Assembly (NCBI GenBank): GCA_036873755.1
Contig: JAVTVY010020285.1
Location: 1 to 64,000, forward strand
Length of the DNA stretch: 64,000 nt
Source of the DNA: Hanleya hanleyi
Taxonomy: Eukaryota > Mollusca > Polyplacophora > Lepidopleurida > Hanleyidae
Reading direction: 5' to 3'
The translations under genes and the position numbers were made by a program. Positions 31,851 through 43,984 of this stretch are shown piece after piece (position 1 is the stretch's first letter; the number at the start of each line of letters is the position of its first letter). The notes under the pieces are model-generated. The model was given only the letters and a program-made list of their open reading frames with translations, ran no database searches and had not been told where the DNA came from.

Positions 31851-32139
31851 ACGCCCTAATTGCGTCATACGATGACGTCGCTTTCGTTCTCAATTCTGAT
31901 TGGTCCACCCACAGCAGGACTCGTCTACTACTGGTGTATCTCGAAGTAGGCATAATAGGTGCTTTTTAAATAAAGTGTTTACATGCAAACCAATTAAAGC
32001 ACAATTATGTTCAATTATGTTCACCTCAAATAAAGTCAAACAGATACTTCTGATGACGTCATTTCAATGCCTACTCGAAGGAGGGGATACTTGGTGGAGG
32101 AGTGTTTGGGTAAAATATCGTGTAAGTGATAAATTATGA

Positions 32140-32455
32140 AAACTAATACTGTTGGTGGGCCTGATTGATCGTTCTTCTCCTCTCAGGCCACTTAATGTAA
32201 ACTATGATGGGATGATCATGGGCGAACTGATATATGCATGATCATAATGCTAGCCTTTTTATTCAAACATTAGAGTGACAGTGTGATAGTACGACATCAT
32301 ATATATCAGATAACATTATTTATCCATTTGAATAAGCGATTTGCAATTACTCATAATGAGAAACTATATAAAATCTTGGACTGACCCCAAATTCATCTCT
32401 ATCAATTCAACCTCTGCCTCTGCACGGTATGCATTCACAACGGTATGCATTCACA
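32140..32455. other. Unassigned stretch
   Basis: No gene recognised. Confidence 0.4.
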
Positions 32456-33130
32456 TCTGAAGGCCTATTAATCAAGGGGCGTGACCTTTGACCCGGACGT
32501 GACGTCAATGGACATGGCCGGAGATTTTAACATTGAAGTAAATGGAGGGAAATTCGTACCTATTTCGAAATGTTCGAATCAGGGGAGATAACCAGGAATT
32601 GCGCCAACAGAGTTTTCGCCCAGTAAGAGTTGTCTTCCTTGCGCCCAAATGACAGCACGATTGTACGATGATACGATGTTACGATGGCACGACGGTACGA
32701 TGGCACGATGGTATGATGAAACGATGGTACGATGGTAAGATGGCACGATGGCACGATGGTACGATGATACGATGGTACGATGGCACGATGGTACGATGAT
32801 ACGATGGTACGATCAAATCACGGTGTGTATTCAAACATAACACAAGTACGATGAAAGCAATTACAAATCTATCGATATAATTTATTTGCGCGTGATTTTC
32901 GTTTGATCAAGCGACTTGAGCAAATCTTCCGAAGCGCGATGATACGATGGTACGATGGCACGATGATACGATGGTACGATGGAGGAATTTTCCTTGTACC
33001 ATCGTATCATCGCATCGTGCCATCGTACTATCGCATCGTACCATCGCATCGTACCATCGTGCCATCGCCCCAGTAAAAATAGGGCGACAGTGCAATGATA
33101 CGACATGGCAGATATAAACTTTTCGGTACC
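32456..33130 (-). mobile_element. ATCGTACC-minisatellite elements, inverted
   Basis: 32456-32640 is inverted relative to 24190-24395. Minisatellite tracts lie at 32655-32815 and 32935-33070. 32930-33125 is inverted relative to 19140-19285 (GATACGACATGGCAGATAT against ATATCTGCCATGTCGTATC). Confidence 0.7.
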
Positions 33131-33284
33131 TGACACACAAGTAACATATATTTTGCCATGGGAATGTTAAACCTCAGTTTTGATTTTGTCTTACAGAGTC
33201 GCTCATTATCCGTACACGGTTATCTCTCTCTACTTACATCAATAATACAGAATTAAGAAATAGTGAATAATGTTTTGTTTTTTT

Positions 33285-33560
33285 GTTTTTTTTAGAATTC
33301 TGCCCACTCGTTGGATTAGCATCATGAATCTGGTACACAATGAAGGGAAATTGATAGTCCTGGTATTGAATATTTGTGTAATATATAAGCGAAATTTTAT
33401 CATGGAAAACAGCGAAATTTTAAATCAAAGCTTCGTTCTGCTATATTTGTCATTTAACCAAACGTGCATTCCATTTAAGGTCTCCACTTGAACAGCTACA
33501 ATAAAGGCGTGGCTTGGATGTTTCATATCATCACAGGGATGACTGTCGGTTCTTGTGATG
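33285..33560. repeat. Decayed dispersed sequence, copy 1
   Basis: Shares GAATTC(T/A)G(C/T)CCACTCG and the following about 90 bp with 34211-34310, and TCTCCACTTGAACAGCTACA with 36297-36330. ATCACAGGGATGACTGTCGG here resembles 12685-12720. Identity unknown. Confidence 0.45.
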
Positions 33561-34152
33561 TTGTTTTCAGGCGTATATCCACATGACCTTTCTTAAAGGC
33601 AGTCAGCATTTATCTCTGTGCGGAAAATCAGATGTACCGGAAAAAACTAAGGTCGTATAATCGTGGACTAATTGCTGAAATTTTGTCTAATACTGTAGCT
33701 AATCAACATTGTATTATCTCGTATACGTGTAGAATATTGAAATTGTTATAAATTCTCAAATTTTCAAGCCAATCAACGTGAAGTTCGAACTTTAATCCAG
33801 AATTTCATATGTGGTTTTTGAAACGATTCCTTGGGACAGTAAAATAATGACGCCAATAAATGAATATTAATTGTTTTCATCTGCTGTATACTGCTGCTAT
33901 ACACAATACTCTTTTGTTCCATATATACCTATCACATTGAAACACGAACAGTTCTGAATTATATATATATATATATTTTAAATACTTGAAATTGTAATCC
34001 TCCTCCCGGATTTATTTGTGTTCTACTATAGCCAGTATTGTTTTTTACATTTTAACAAATTGAAAAATAAACCGTTTTATATTTCGTGCTGTTCATCCAA
34101 TCAACTTGAAACCAGAAGCTGATCCAGAATGTTATCTATGTTTATGAAAATT

Positions 34153-34389
34153 TTAGTTTGGAGAGTAAAATGATCCCTTCTTGTAGTTATCTGTTAGTTG
34201 TCTGTTGCTTTTGTAGAATTCAGTCCACTCGTGGGACTGGCGTGTACCTAGTACAACTTGAAGAGAAGTATCCAGACAGCCCTTGTATTTCAATATCTGT
34301 GCAATGAAAAAGTGAACTTCTGTAAGAGACATGGCAGTGTGACTAACGTCACAGCAATTACGAAGTAGGTTAGGCATCATCCTCCCCAC
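34153..34389 (-). other. Exon-like open frame of unknown identity, minus strand
   Basis: This 78-codon frame (EVHFFIAQILKYKG, LDTSLQVVLGT, HEWTEFYKSN) has protein-like composition. The DNA is related to the decayed sequence at 33290-33400, so it is probably a fragment of a repeated gene or element. I do not recognise the family. Confidence 0.3.
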
Positions 34390-34919
34390 AGCGCATGCTT
34401 CATTTCACAGGCTCATTTATCATCCCTGCCTCCAATAGCGGGAGTTGACCTTTACTACGTTGCTATGACGTATAGGGGAAAACCCACGCTTTCCCGGTTC
34501 AGTTTGAATCTGGCGAACAACTCCTTCAGTTTTGCACATGAGCGAACTACTTTTCATATGCTCTGTCCAGATAAACAGGGAAAATAATCTCCAGATAATT
34601 TTTTTAACCCTAGGTCAACAGAGGTATTATGCAGACTTGAAAAGTAATCGGAATGTTCGGCAAACATCTATTTTACTATATATGATGTCACTTCCGGTGA
34701 TGTGTGCGCGGCCGGGAATCCTGTCCAAAAATCTGACTGGTGGCTAGGGTATTATTAGACACTCAGCGAGGTGGTTGGGTAATAGGACTCCGACGCCCAC
34801 TGAACTCTTGGAAATCCCCCGCCCCAAGTTGAAATCCTCCCTATATTTAGATGGGCACAGTAATAGAAGCTGAAATTCGACCCGTTTGAACTTTTTGCAC
34901 TTAAGAGGTCAAGGTCACT

Positions 34920-35130
34920 ATAGTTCCGTCACGTGACGATCACGTGACCGGAAGTGAACTTTGGAGGCATATATTCCTCCGCTGTGATGCGGTCCGGCGG
35001 TGATGCGGTCGCGTGGAGAAGCTTTCGCGGACAGAAAGTAGTCTCGAGACCTCAAGTACGCGGGGGACATTCTCCGGGTTGCCTCCGCCTGAATAACCTC
35101 CAATTTCCCCTTCGACTATTTATTAAATTC
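34920..35130 (+). repeat. Motif-rich dispersed repeat (CACGTG, CGGTGATGCGGT)
   Basis: Contains GTCACGTGACGATCACGTGA, ACCGGAAGTG and GGCGGTGATGCGGTCGCG followed by AGAAGCTTTCGCGGA. The latter part is related to 60955-61035 and 61700-61780, and more distantly to 23965-24035. Confidence 0.6.
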
Positions 35131-35149
35131 ACGTCACTATGACGTCACT

Positions 35150-35610
35150 TCCATTATTCCAAATGGGTCGTGAGAGGTGTCAAAGTGAAGCGCTCCTCTA
35201 GGGGGATCAAGTCCGGGGTGGGTGCATGTAAAATTAGAATTGAGTTTGAACATATAAAATCCGGAAACACGGACTTTACCCCTAAAATAGGGAAACCCAT
35301 TTATCAACCAGGTCTAGAGGGGCTAATATCGCTTCCCAGCGGATCGGGGCCTGCCGATAGAGGCAGTGTGGGTGAGTGGGTGTATGTAAAATTAGGATTG
35401 GGTTTGAACATATAAAAAGCGAAACACGGACTTTACCGCTAAAATAGAGAAAACTCCTATCAACCAGGTCATGAGGGGCTAATATCGGTTCCCGGTTTAT
35501 CGGGGCCTGCCGGGCGAGGCAGGGTGGATGAGTGGATGTATGTAAATTTAGGATTTGTCCTAAAAATGTAAAAAGCGGAACACGGACTTTACACCTAAAC
35601 CATGGGGAAT
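35150..35610 (+). repeat. 157-bp tandem repeats
   Basis: GTGGGTG(C/T)ATGTAAAATTAG recurs at 35218, 35376 and (diverged) 35532, with CACGGACTTTAC and GGGGCTAATATCG in each unit. One diverged unit is at 25165-25290 and a partial one at 62440-62530. Confidence 0.8.
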
Positions 35611-35619
35611 CATCCAGGA

Positions 35620-36155
35620 AAGTGGATATGGTGGCATCTGCAACATATCATTCCCGTGACGATATGTTTCTCATCCACTTTTATAAAATTGTACAGGATC
35701 ATGTGGAAATGTTACATGGCATGACCACACAGACCCGGGAGGTATTTAATACAAATATTCAAGAGCAATAATGTTATAACCCTGTCAATTCATCTGACGA
35801 AAAGTGGTGAACCGTGTGAGCATCAGAAGAAAGAAACTGCTCAAATGGTACAATATTAGTAGACTGCAAGTTCTTATCCAGAACTTGCCTGTGGGGCCTG
35901 GCGCCGACCATGTGCTTCATTTTCCACCAAGCGCTTCATTCTCCACCATGTAAATCAAAGTCATAATCTACAACCACAATGATTTATACAAGGGAAAACC
36001 TTGGGGACAGAACTTGTTGTATACAGACAACAACAAAAGCAGCATATAAAACGGGTGGTGGAGAAAGATTCCGGCGTACTGATAAGAGGTCATATGTCCA
36101 GAAAAACAGGTTGGTTTGTTTGGGTATTCTTGCATTTACCAGGTTGTTAATGCGT
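35620..36155. other. Unassigned stretch
   Basis: No gene recognised. Confidence 0.4.
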
Positions 36156-36158
36156 TTG

Positions 36159-36479
36159 CTACATCGGACGTCCTCGTCGCTCATCCGCTAACATTGGATT
36201 AGTTATTTGTTTGAGCTGATCTGTGATCACAGCTCCCGACATGGCGTATCTGGCTCCAATTGGATCGGTGCTTGGGCCGCGGGAAAACTTCATAGTCTCC
36301 ACATGAACAGCTGCAATGAAAGCTAGGTTGGGATAAAAAGGCAACCTCCGAGAATCCACAGTATCCTCGGGTCTAAATGTGGGGTGTCGGGAGAAGCTCC
36401 CCTGTAGCGTCCTGTGGTTGCATTTTGGTAGCCAGTCGTCGTCAATTTTTCCCGCCTCTTGCATATCGCTCCAATTCAA
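36159..36479 (-). other. Open frame of unknown identity, 106 codons
   Basis: Polar frame (FRPEDTVDSRRLPFYPNL, AFIAAVHVETMK, ARYAMSGAVITDQL) with protein-like composition but no family I recognise. The DNA around 36297-36335 is related to 33480-33520, which suggests a repeated gene or element fragment. Confidence 0.3.
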
Positions 36480-36484
36480 AGGTC

Positions 36485-37290
36485 ATCCCTTACGATGTAA
36501 TTTTAGAAACCTCATAATTTTTTGTTCAATTAAATTTATATAGATAACTTACCTACACAAGTTATATATCTCCTAAGGCTGATCATTCGGACAATGAGAC
36601 TTGCTTTGATACTCTGATAACCACGTCTGAATTATTTGAAGTTGAATGGATCGGTTTTAATTGCGTTTATTTAAAACGTTGACCTTCAGATTTCTTCATC
36701 ATATATATTTGAACCTTCACAATCGTACAGATAGCATTCAAACCCAAATAGCATACATCATAGTGTGCACATATGTTGGCAACACCATATAAAGACTGCG
36801 ACTGAGAGTGAATGGTCACAGAAAATCCGCTAGCAAAAACCACTTATTAAATGCAAGCATTTTTCTGTCCCCGACCATAGCGGAGACAACTATAGCATTC
36901 AGATCATAGACATCGTCAACCCATCTACCAAGGGTTCCCATCCGAGAGCGTGAACGATTTGTGAATGCTGGAACATGTGTCAGTGTTTCCGTATGATTTT
37001 AAATGATAATGTCTAAAGCGTTCAACAATGTAATAAGCCACATTTCAAATATATCCAATATTACCTTGTTAATTAACCCCCACAAACGTATACAACGCAG
37101 CCATCATTAGAGAATATTTAATATTACATTAATTCAGGATCATATATTTTTGAATTACTTAGTATGTTTAACTAAGAAACCTAACACTCTACAAAGCTTG
37201 CGTTACCTCTGAGAGCTTTCAACTTAATAACCTGCGATACACAGCGATATGCGATATATACATGTAATACTGCCCACGATCACTAACGTT
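36485..37290. other. Unassigned AT-rich stretch
   Basis: No gene or repeat recognised. Confidence 0.4.
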
Positions 37291-37299
37291 TGTCAAGAT

Positions 37300-38925
37300 A
37301 TCTTATATGTATTTTCGATTCTAACTTCCAGAGAAACGTCCCACGACAGGCTTTCTTTGCAACGGATTTCTGTGGATTCGACTATTTGGATAAAGGACTG
37401 GAAATAATTAATTTAGCACGACTCTTGTATGATCTAGATGTACGCACCCTGAACCAAACTGTTTTAAGTTCACATAACCCCCTTGCATTTCATGTAAGTA
37501 TAATAAATTCATAGCAACTAAACCTTACTCTGCCAAGAAGTTCAGCTGGGACTTATACGCGTCTGGAGGCTATGGCTGTCATTGTGAACCGTCAAACTTT
37601 ATCTACACACTATGCAAGCATATTGTGATTGGTAACTTTGATATAATGCTTGTGGAAGACCTAACCACACTCCTGTTGAAGAGACCTAAATATAGTGAGC
37701 CGAGAAGAATAAACCTGGAGGCCGACCAGAAGATATTCCTGACTGCAATGGAAGAGCCCATTATTGAGTGGTCAAAGCAATAACAATTTGAACATGAAAT
37801 ACTCGCTGATTGGCTGGCATTCACCGAGAGCAAGTTCATTAAAACAATCGGTCATGTATTAAACGAGGTACCCTTCCACAAGCATAACAGGTACTGAGAA
37901 ATCTCAATTAGGATAAACTTCTAGCAAATCTCCAGAATAAATTCGTCATAGTTCCATCAGACAAAGCTCCAAATAATATAATATTCAAATGCAAACATAG
38001 GTATTACCAGGTGCTGGTTAAGGAATTGAGTATGAGCACACCATTACCGAATATGTATATTTACTCTCAAACTGCATTTACTCTGGAAGATTAATTTAAC
38101 AGTCACAGCACGTTTCTCACATAAATGGGTATTTGTCTTTCATCCACTCATAACGATATACGAAAAGTCCTATTCATATGTAAATATTACTATTACCAGG
38201 TGCTGGTTAAGGAATTGAGTATAAGCACACCCTTACCGACCACTCCAACCACTCATAACGATATTCCAAAAGTATACTGGATTCCCAAAATGCATAAAAC
38301 ACCATACTAAGGTAGATTCATAGCTGGTTCTAGAAGCTGCACAACCAAGCTTCTTTTTCTATTGACGAGGGCCGTTCATTAGGTAAACCATTATGGGAGA
38401 AGTATATTGCTCTTCTATTTTCAAACACTCTACTGTTGAATAGATGTGGATATTGAAGCATCAAAATATTTTAAAGAAAATTTGATGTGAAAGAATACAT
38501 ACCGTACCAACATGTATCCGCATGGAATTTCTCGACTCTCTATTCAACAAACCCTCATTAGGACATCATTGAACGTCTAGGTTAGTTAACAATGTGGGTG
38601 CTCAAGAAAATTGATCGCGGAGAAATTAATGTCGAAAAAATTCTTTAGCTCCATTACATACAATCAACATTTGGCAACATAATATGTCAACTTATATAGG
38701 TATTCCAATGGTTACTTGTTGTGCATTGATTTGGCTGACAATCTGTTCTCTTCTGAATTCGACTATATGCAGACGCTTTCAAAAACCGTTCATTTCAAAG
38801 CCTGTTCCTTCTCATTCATCTAGTCGGCCGTCTTGGTGTGGATAATCAATATATAAATGACGTAGCAGAGAAATTATATCCGCCATATCTGGATTTGAAG
38901 GAAACAACAGATAGCCCTAACGATT
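37300..38925 (+). pseudogene. Decayed reverse-transcriptase element, plus strand
   Basis: Equivalent to the minus-strand RT at 46.3-48.2 kb. DYLDKGLEIINLARLLYD matches YSDKGLDIINLPRILND; TASGGY, YYYQVLVKELS and a WIPKMHKTPY-type segment follow at intervals. Many stops, frameshifts and deletions, and a local repeat of the CKYYYYQVLVKELS region (37990 and 38180). It is dead. Confidence 0.8.
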
Positions 38926-39060
38926 ATCCACGGCGAGAACAGGCTTAGAAATGAAAGCCTCTGCATCAAGTCGTATTGATTAGAGAACATATGTGGATCA
39001 GCAAAAAGGGTTGCGCAATTAGTACGCACTGGAATACCTATATGTAGAGATATATAGCTG
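38926..39060 (-). pseudogene. Inverted RT fragment
   Basis: On the minus strand the frame HIGIPVRTNCATLFAD matches the RT motif HIGIPMGTNCAPLLAD. It joins head-to-head with the plus-strand relic at about 38926. Confidence 0.7.
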
Positions 39061-39169
39061 TATAGAGTCCGTAGTTCAGGGACCTGAGACGGTCTAAGAG
39101 AGACTACACTGTTCGGCAATTCGGGTGTGTTCGAATGTGACCGCCAGGTGGAGCTCGTCACTACTGTCC

Positions 39170-39510
39170 CGGAATAAACAAACGTGTTCAAGCTATAATT
39201 TAGCTCCCTCGTTTCTAGCCCGACATGCAGCCCCTACATGCTATTTATTAAACTGATATCTATTCTATGTAGAGTCTGCTCGTTTAACCGGCGAGATCGA
39301 ATTTTCGGTCCGGCAGACAAACTACGATACTTTACACGCCCAAAATAATTAAACTCACCGTATGAGTTAAATCTTGGGCTTGGAATCCGTTCTAAACTCT
39401 CCGTGGGTAGTTTATTCGAGCATTCTCAAAACAAAACAGCTCGACCGAAGCTGAAAGCAAGAATCTTCCACCATGTCTAATTTTCAGCCAATGAAAAATC
39501 ACTTCCGATA
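39170..39510. repeat. Inverted-repeat partner A
   Basis: Inverted relative to 44300-44645 (TCACCGTATGAGTTAAATC against GATTTAACTCATACGGTG; CTCTCCGTG against CACGGAGAG). It includes GGAATAAACAAACGTGTTC, also at 49590 and 59235. Confidence 0.75.
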
Positions 39511-39514
39511 TAGA

Positions 39515-40690
39515 CACGTGTTCGCATCTGACAGTTCTGTTGTTCAGCATGATCGGAACGAATTCCTGATGTTAGTCTGAACTGAGTTCATAAAATAGCT
39601 TATATTTATTCAGTTCGGTGTCGTCTTCCGCTCATAATAAAGCCCTGTGTCGACAAAATAAGTCAATTTGAACGTCAACAACAACACCAGGAAGAAGAGA
39701 TGATAGACAGATCAACATATTGGCGCAAAAATTATTAAAATATATGTATACGATCCTATCATGAGCTCTAAAAAATGTTATAAGCAACTGATTCATATAT
39801 TATATTATGTTTTGCAATGAAGGTTTTATACAAAAACTTGAACAGTCTGGGAAGAACATCTAAAATTTATGTTGTAAATGAATACTTTCCTTATAGAAAT
39901 TATAACTGTTTCCATTGTCACATCAACTGTGTTTTTTGTTTTTTTGTTTTTTTGTTTGTAATTATGACTATATATAGGATTTCACATTGATTATTGATAA
40001 AGAGAGACACGCTAGTGGGTGGGCTCAATATCCTATTAAAATTGAAATCTATCATAAAGGTTACATTTGGTCGCATATTGTTAGTTTGTAGCTATTAAAA
40101 TTATAATATTTGTACCTTTTCTAAAAACTGTATTGAATGAAAGACCCACCAAAGGGTCTGTATTGGTAAAACTGCGGTCACCGATAACATGGATTTGTGG
40201 ATCTCATTTATTCCATTGTGACAGTTCAATATGGAGTTGTTCCCACTCAGTAGCATAGCACATTTATATACAGTCCTTGGAATTGGGTGAGAAGTATTAT
40301 TTAAGGATCTAATGAAAGTGCAGGTTAAGGATCTAATGAAAGTGCAGGAAGAAGCTGTATATTTGTATGTTGATGTTAGTTTAATAAACAGTTCAATCAG
40401 GGTCAGTCTGGTCAAATAAAGTTTTAACTTTGGTGTAGTTCAATTTGCAAAAATTCAGATGCTTCAATGGGCCCAAAATATCGAACACATTAATCTGGCA
40501 TCAAAAGGATCTGAACAATGTATGCCCAACTTTCCATAGCTTTGATCATGGTGAGCCAATTCTTCTGCCTAATCACACTGATGTCACCAGACTCTAAGCC
40601 TGAAAAAGAATCAAATCTGTTACTGATTGTGATGAATGTAGTGAATTATCATTTGTTATGTTTACATCTATTAAGATGATAAAATAACAA
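39515..40690. other. Unassigned stretch
   Basis: No gene recognised. A 24-bp direct duplication (AAGGATCTAATGAAAGTGCA) lies at about 40303-40348. Confidence 0.4.
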
Positions 40691-40733
40691 AGTTCATGCT
40701 AGGTTGGAGATACATGTCCAAGGGCGTAGACAA

Positions 40734-40840
40734 GGGGGGGGGGGGCTTCCCAAATATTGACGTCCGGCAAAAAAAAAAAAAAAAAAAACAGAAGAAAAAG
40801 AAAAAAAGAGAGAAAAAAGGAAAAAAAGAATGAAACAGAA
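40734..40840. repeat. Poly(G), poly(A) and purine-rich tract
   Basis: G13 at about 40734, A20 at about 40769, then GAAAAAGAAAAAAAGAG-type purine sequence. Confidence 0.9.
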
Positions 40841-41330
40841 AGCAAACATAGCAGAGAAGTGTAGCTTGTCACATATCTTTATCAATTGTTGCATATTACA
40901 GGGGAAGTAAAATTATCATCAACAATGCTTACCAGAAGGGTTAGACTAATTGCAATCGGTCAGAGAACAACGCAACAGTTTGGCGATATCAGACTCAAAG
41001 ACCCCGTGTGATTTTCTCCGAGAAACGAATAATGTGCTCCAATTCAATCACATATCGCCCAATTGGACAAAAAATGTCAACACGTTGGCTGAAAAGATTT
41101 TTTCATAACTTTTTCACTATAAACTTTTTTTTTGATTGAGATCCCAGTCATTTGTTGAGTATTTATTTATTCACAAACGAGAGATACGAACTCTCGAATA
41201 ATTTACACGGAGAAACCCTAGAAATAAAGGTTAAACATCTAACCCAGACACAAAGTCACTATTTAACTGGTGTACATTTGATGAATATGGATAATTTTCT
41301 CTACTATTCCGAGAAACACCAGTAAGCTTA

Positions 41331-41436
41331 AATTTTTGATAAGTTTGGCAACTTCAGAACGAACATCAGAACTCATGCGGTCAATTTTTGATAAGTTTGG
41401 CAACTTCAGAACGAACATCAGAACTCATGCGGTCAA
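41331..41436. repeat. 52-bp tandem duplication
   Basis: TTTTTGATAAGTTTGGCAAC begins at about 41331 and 41383. Confidence 0.9.
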
Positions 41437-41881
41437 CCACGCATCAATGCACCGGCCCTGCTATCTAGGCAAGATAGTATTGTCTAAGAAATAACTTGAA
41501 TTATAGTGCAAACTCCGGATTGAATGATCATTTCACCGTGTATATCACGTAGTGATACCCCCCTCTCAGACTCTCCACCTAAGCCCCCCCCAAACTTCTC
41601 CACTTGTCTACGCCCTTGCATGTGTCAGGATTAAGCCAACATTAAGTCGACAGAATTCAGCAATAATTTTCAGATAATTAGAAGTAAACTACACGTGAAA
41701 AGCTTTTTGCAGTTTCTGTAAATATTACCATTGAAGTATGATTGGTGCTATGATTTATAGCTTGATATCATGGATAAGACAGCAAAATTTGTTGTCATAG
41801 AGCTATGCAGGTTGGTATTCCTTTCACATATTACATTGAAAATATTATGTACATGTATGTACATGTCAATGTTATTACTAA

Positions 41882-42989
41882 AGTCTGTCCATTTTAATTA
41901 GTCGTCTACTTTGGAGCTTGCCAAAAATCAGTAGTTAACCCTGCAACAATTTTCTTTTTTGCAGCGTGTAGAACAAACTGAACTCTACAAAATGACTACC
42001 ATTCCTCCATGATATCGATAATATATCACGCTTGAAATAACTTTATCATTCACTCCATATAAAACTCCAGTACAGTTGTTTATGCACCGGGCCTCAATTA
42101 CATAGAGAGACGTCATAATGTATTCATACTCATTGGCACAAAGGTCATTAATGCCGAATACATTAATAACGGGCGGTCCGTGAGAGTGTCGCATACATTT
42201 CATGCCCAGTGAAATCGCAGAACGATAAACCGCACACACCTCTATGACCATACAAAGCAGTGTTGACCTTTGTGCTAGACAGCACGAATACATTATGACG
42301 TCTCCCTATGTAATTGAGTCCCGGTACATGAAACGGCTACAGACTCCTAAATAATTTACACGTTCGGCAGTATTAACACAATTGTACCTCGCTGATTCCC
42401 TAATTGAATTTAGACTTTCATCTTTCGGCAGGAAGTAGTTTATTTCAAGCGCTACAAGGTGACAAACTTCTTGTCAAACATTATCCGTCAAAATTTTAAG
42501 CTGTGCGCGCCTCTACACAAGAGGTCCTCATTTCGCTGTTTTCTCTGCCTGCTGAAAGCAAAGCTCAGGCCCCGCAAATAGTCCCCCGGCGAGGCATGTT
42601 ATCGAGCAGTAAATCGAAATAAAATTTGCAGCTGAATAGAACAAATACTATACTTGCCAGTGGTACCAACGGCTTTCCATTAATCGTTGCAACGAAAGCG
42701 GAAAAAAATCGAGAAAATTTTGGTCTTTGGCAGAGATTACGTATAGGGTTAACGGATCGGCACTTCTTTTTATTTAGGAGCCTGTAGCCAAACAACTGTA
42801 CTGGAGTTTTATATGGAGAGAATTAAAAAGTTATTTCAAACGCGATATATTATCGATATCACGGGGAAATGGTAGTCATTTTATAGAGATTTATTTGTTA
42901 TACACGACGCAAAAAAGAAAATTTATGCAGAGTTAACTGCTGATTATTGACAAGCTCCAAAGTAGACGACTAATTAAAATAGACAGACT
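41882..42989. mobile_element. Palindromic MITE with a nested MITE
   Basis: Ends AGTCTGTCCATTTTAATTAG and CTAATTAAAATAGACAGACT are inverted repeats. The arms match to about 42127 (GACGTCATAATGTATTC) and about 42285 (GAATACATTATGACGTC). The right arm is interrupted by 42335-42789. No clean duplication was found at the outer ends. Confidence 0.8.
42335..42789. mobile_element. 455-bp MITE nested in the palindromic element, 4-bp target duplication
   Basis: AAAC occurs directly at 42331-42334 and 42790-42793. Termini GGCTACAGACTCCTAAATAA and TTATTTAGGAGCCTGTAGCC match in 19 of 20 positions. Removing it restores the match of the host palindrome's arms. A second copy lies inverted at 44985-45445. 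Confidence 0.85.
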
Positions 42990-43891
42990 ATAATGTGACC
43001 TGCCTGTTCTGGACTCTTCGCTCATATCTCTTATAATTGCAGCTGCAGGAATCGTATGATGACTCAGGAATAAGCTGATGTAACATTAGGGCTCGCAGTG
43101 TCGAGATTACAATAGGCATTGAAGTGACATCATCAGAAGTATCAGTTTGATCTTGTGACCCTACTTTATGTATACAATGGATGCTGCCTTGGTCATGGTG
43201 CCCAACGCCAAAAGTTGATGTGCATTTCTTCAGTGAGTTGATTCATATTGAAGATAAAGACAGTGTGCCGGAATTGACTGGAAGAATTCTTTGGACTGTT
43301 TGAAGAACTGGGGAGAAAATATTCATAATTTTAGCTAAGCATCCCTTCATCCCTCATAACAATGTCAACTTTTAGTACTCTTAGTAATAAACACATACAA
43401 AGTTTTGTCTATAGAGATGAATAATATATATTTATAGATTTTGTTTCACATTCTGCTTCAAAAATGCAATATCAGAAGTATTCAACTCATAGTCGAAATT
43501 GGAAAAAACAGCAAAAATATTACATCATTTCACCATCAAAAATGTCCGTCGCGTGACAGAATCTGCATGGTCACAGTTTCAGACACCTTTGAGTCTCCCG
43601 TAAATTCAATGATGACAAGTTATATGCGGTTTTAAATCACATCGTACTTGATTTGTAGAGAACTCAATTGTGCTTTAATTTGTTTACATGTAAAAGTTTT
43701 ATTTAAAAATCACCTGCTATGCCTAATTATAAGGGCTGTTTGGCGCCTACCCTTGATCTGATATCATAGTCATATTTCTAAATGTTTTTGGGGTTTAACA
43801 TTGATAAAATGTGCCTGACAGGGATTTTTACAATATTTATCTCTTAAATTCATAGTCTGCAAAGAACATTGGGGTGGGTTCAGATAAAACA

Positions 43892-43984
43892 AATCATTAG
43901 CTTATCAAATTGTTCGAATTCAGAAATTGCATACTTTAATCATTAGCTTATCAAATTGTTCGAATTCAGAAATTGCATACTTTT
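43892..43984. repeat. 46-bp tandem duplication
   Basis: AATCATTAGCTTATCAAATTG at about 43892 and 43938. Confidence 0.9.

Larger units (their letters stand above)
27210..31932. mobile_element. 4.7-kb palindromic (foldback) transposon with 6-bp target duplication
   Basis: Termini AGTAGTAGACGAGTCC...GGACTCGTCTACTACT are perfect inverted repeats, and the arms match at high identity inward to the centre near 29590. The direct repeat GGTGTA flanks it (27204-27209 and 31933-31938). Each arm has an outer AAACCGGTTT-type tandem array, about 1.2 kb of non-repetitive sequence, then inner GCGGGCGTTTTTGCGG-type arrays. No protein frame of substance is present, so it is non-autonomous. AG...CT ends with 6-bp duplications recall Polinton/integrase-type insertion; that affiliation is inference. 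Confidence 0.85.

Noticed and set aside
40440..40640. Possible short exon on the minus strand after a TTTTTCAG acceptor-like site
   Set aside because: About 35 codons with no family signature and no partner exon seen; too weak to annotate.
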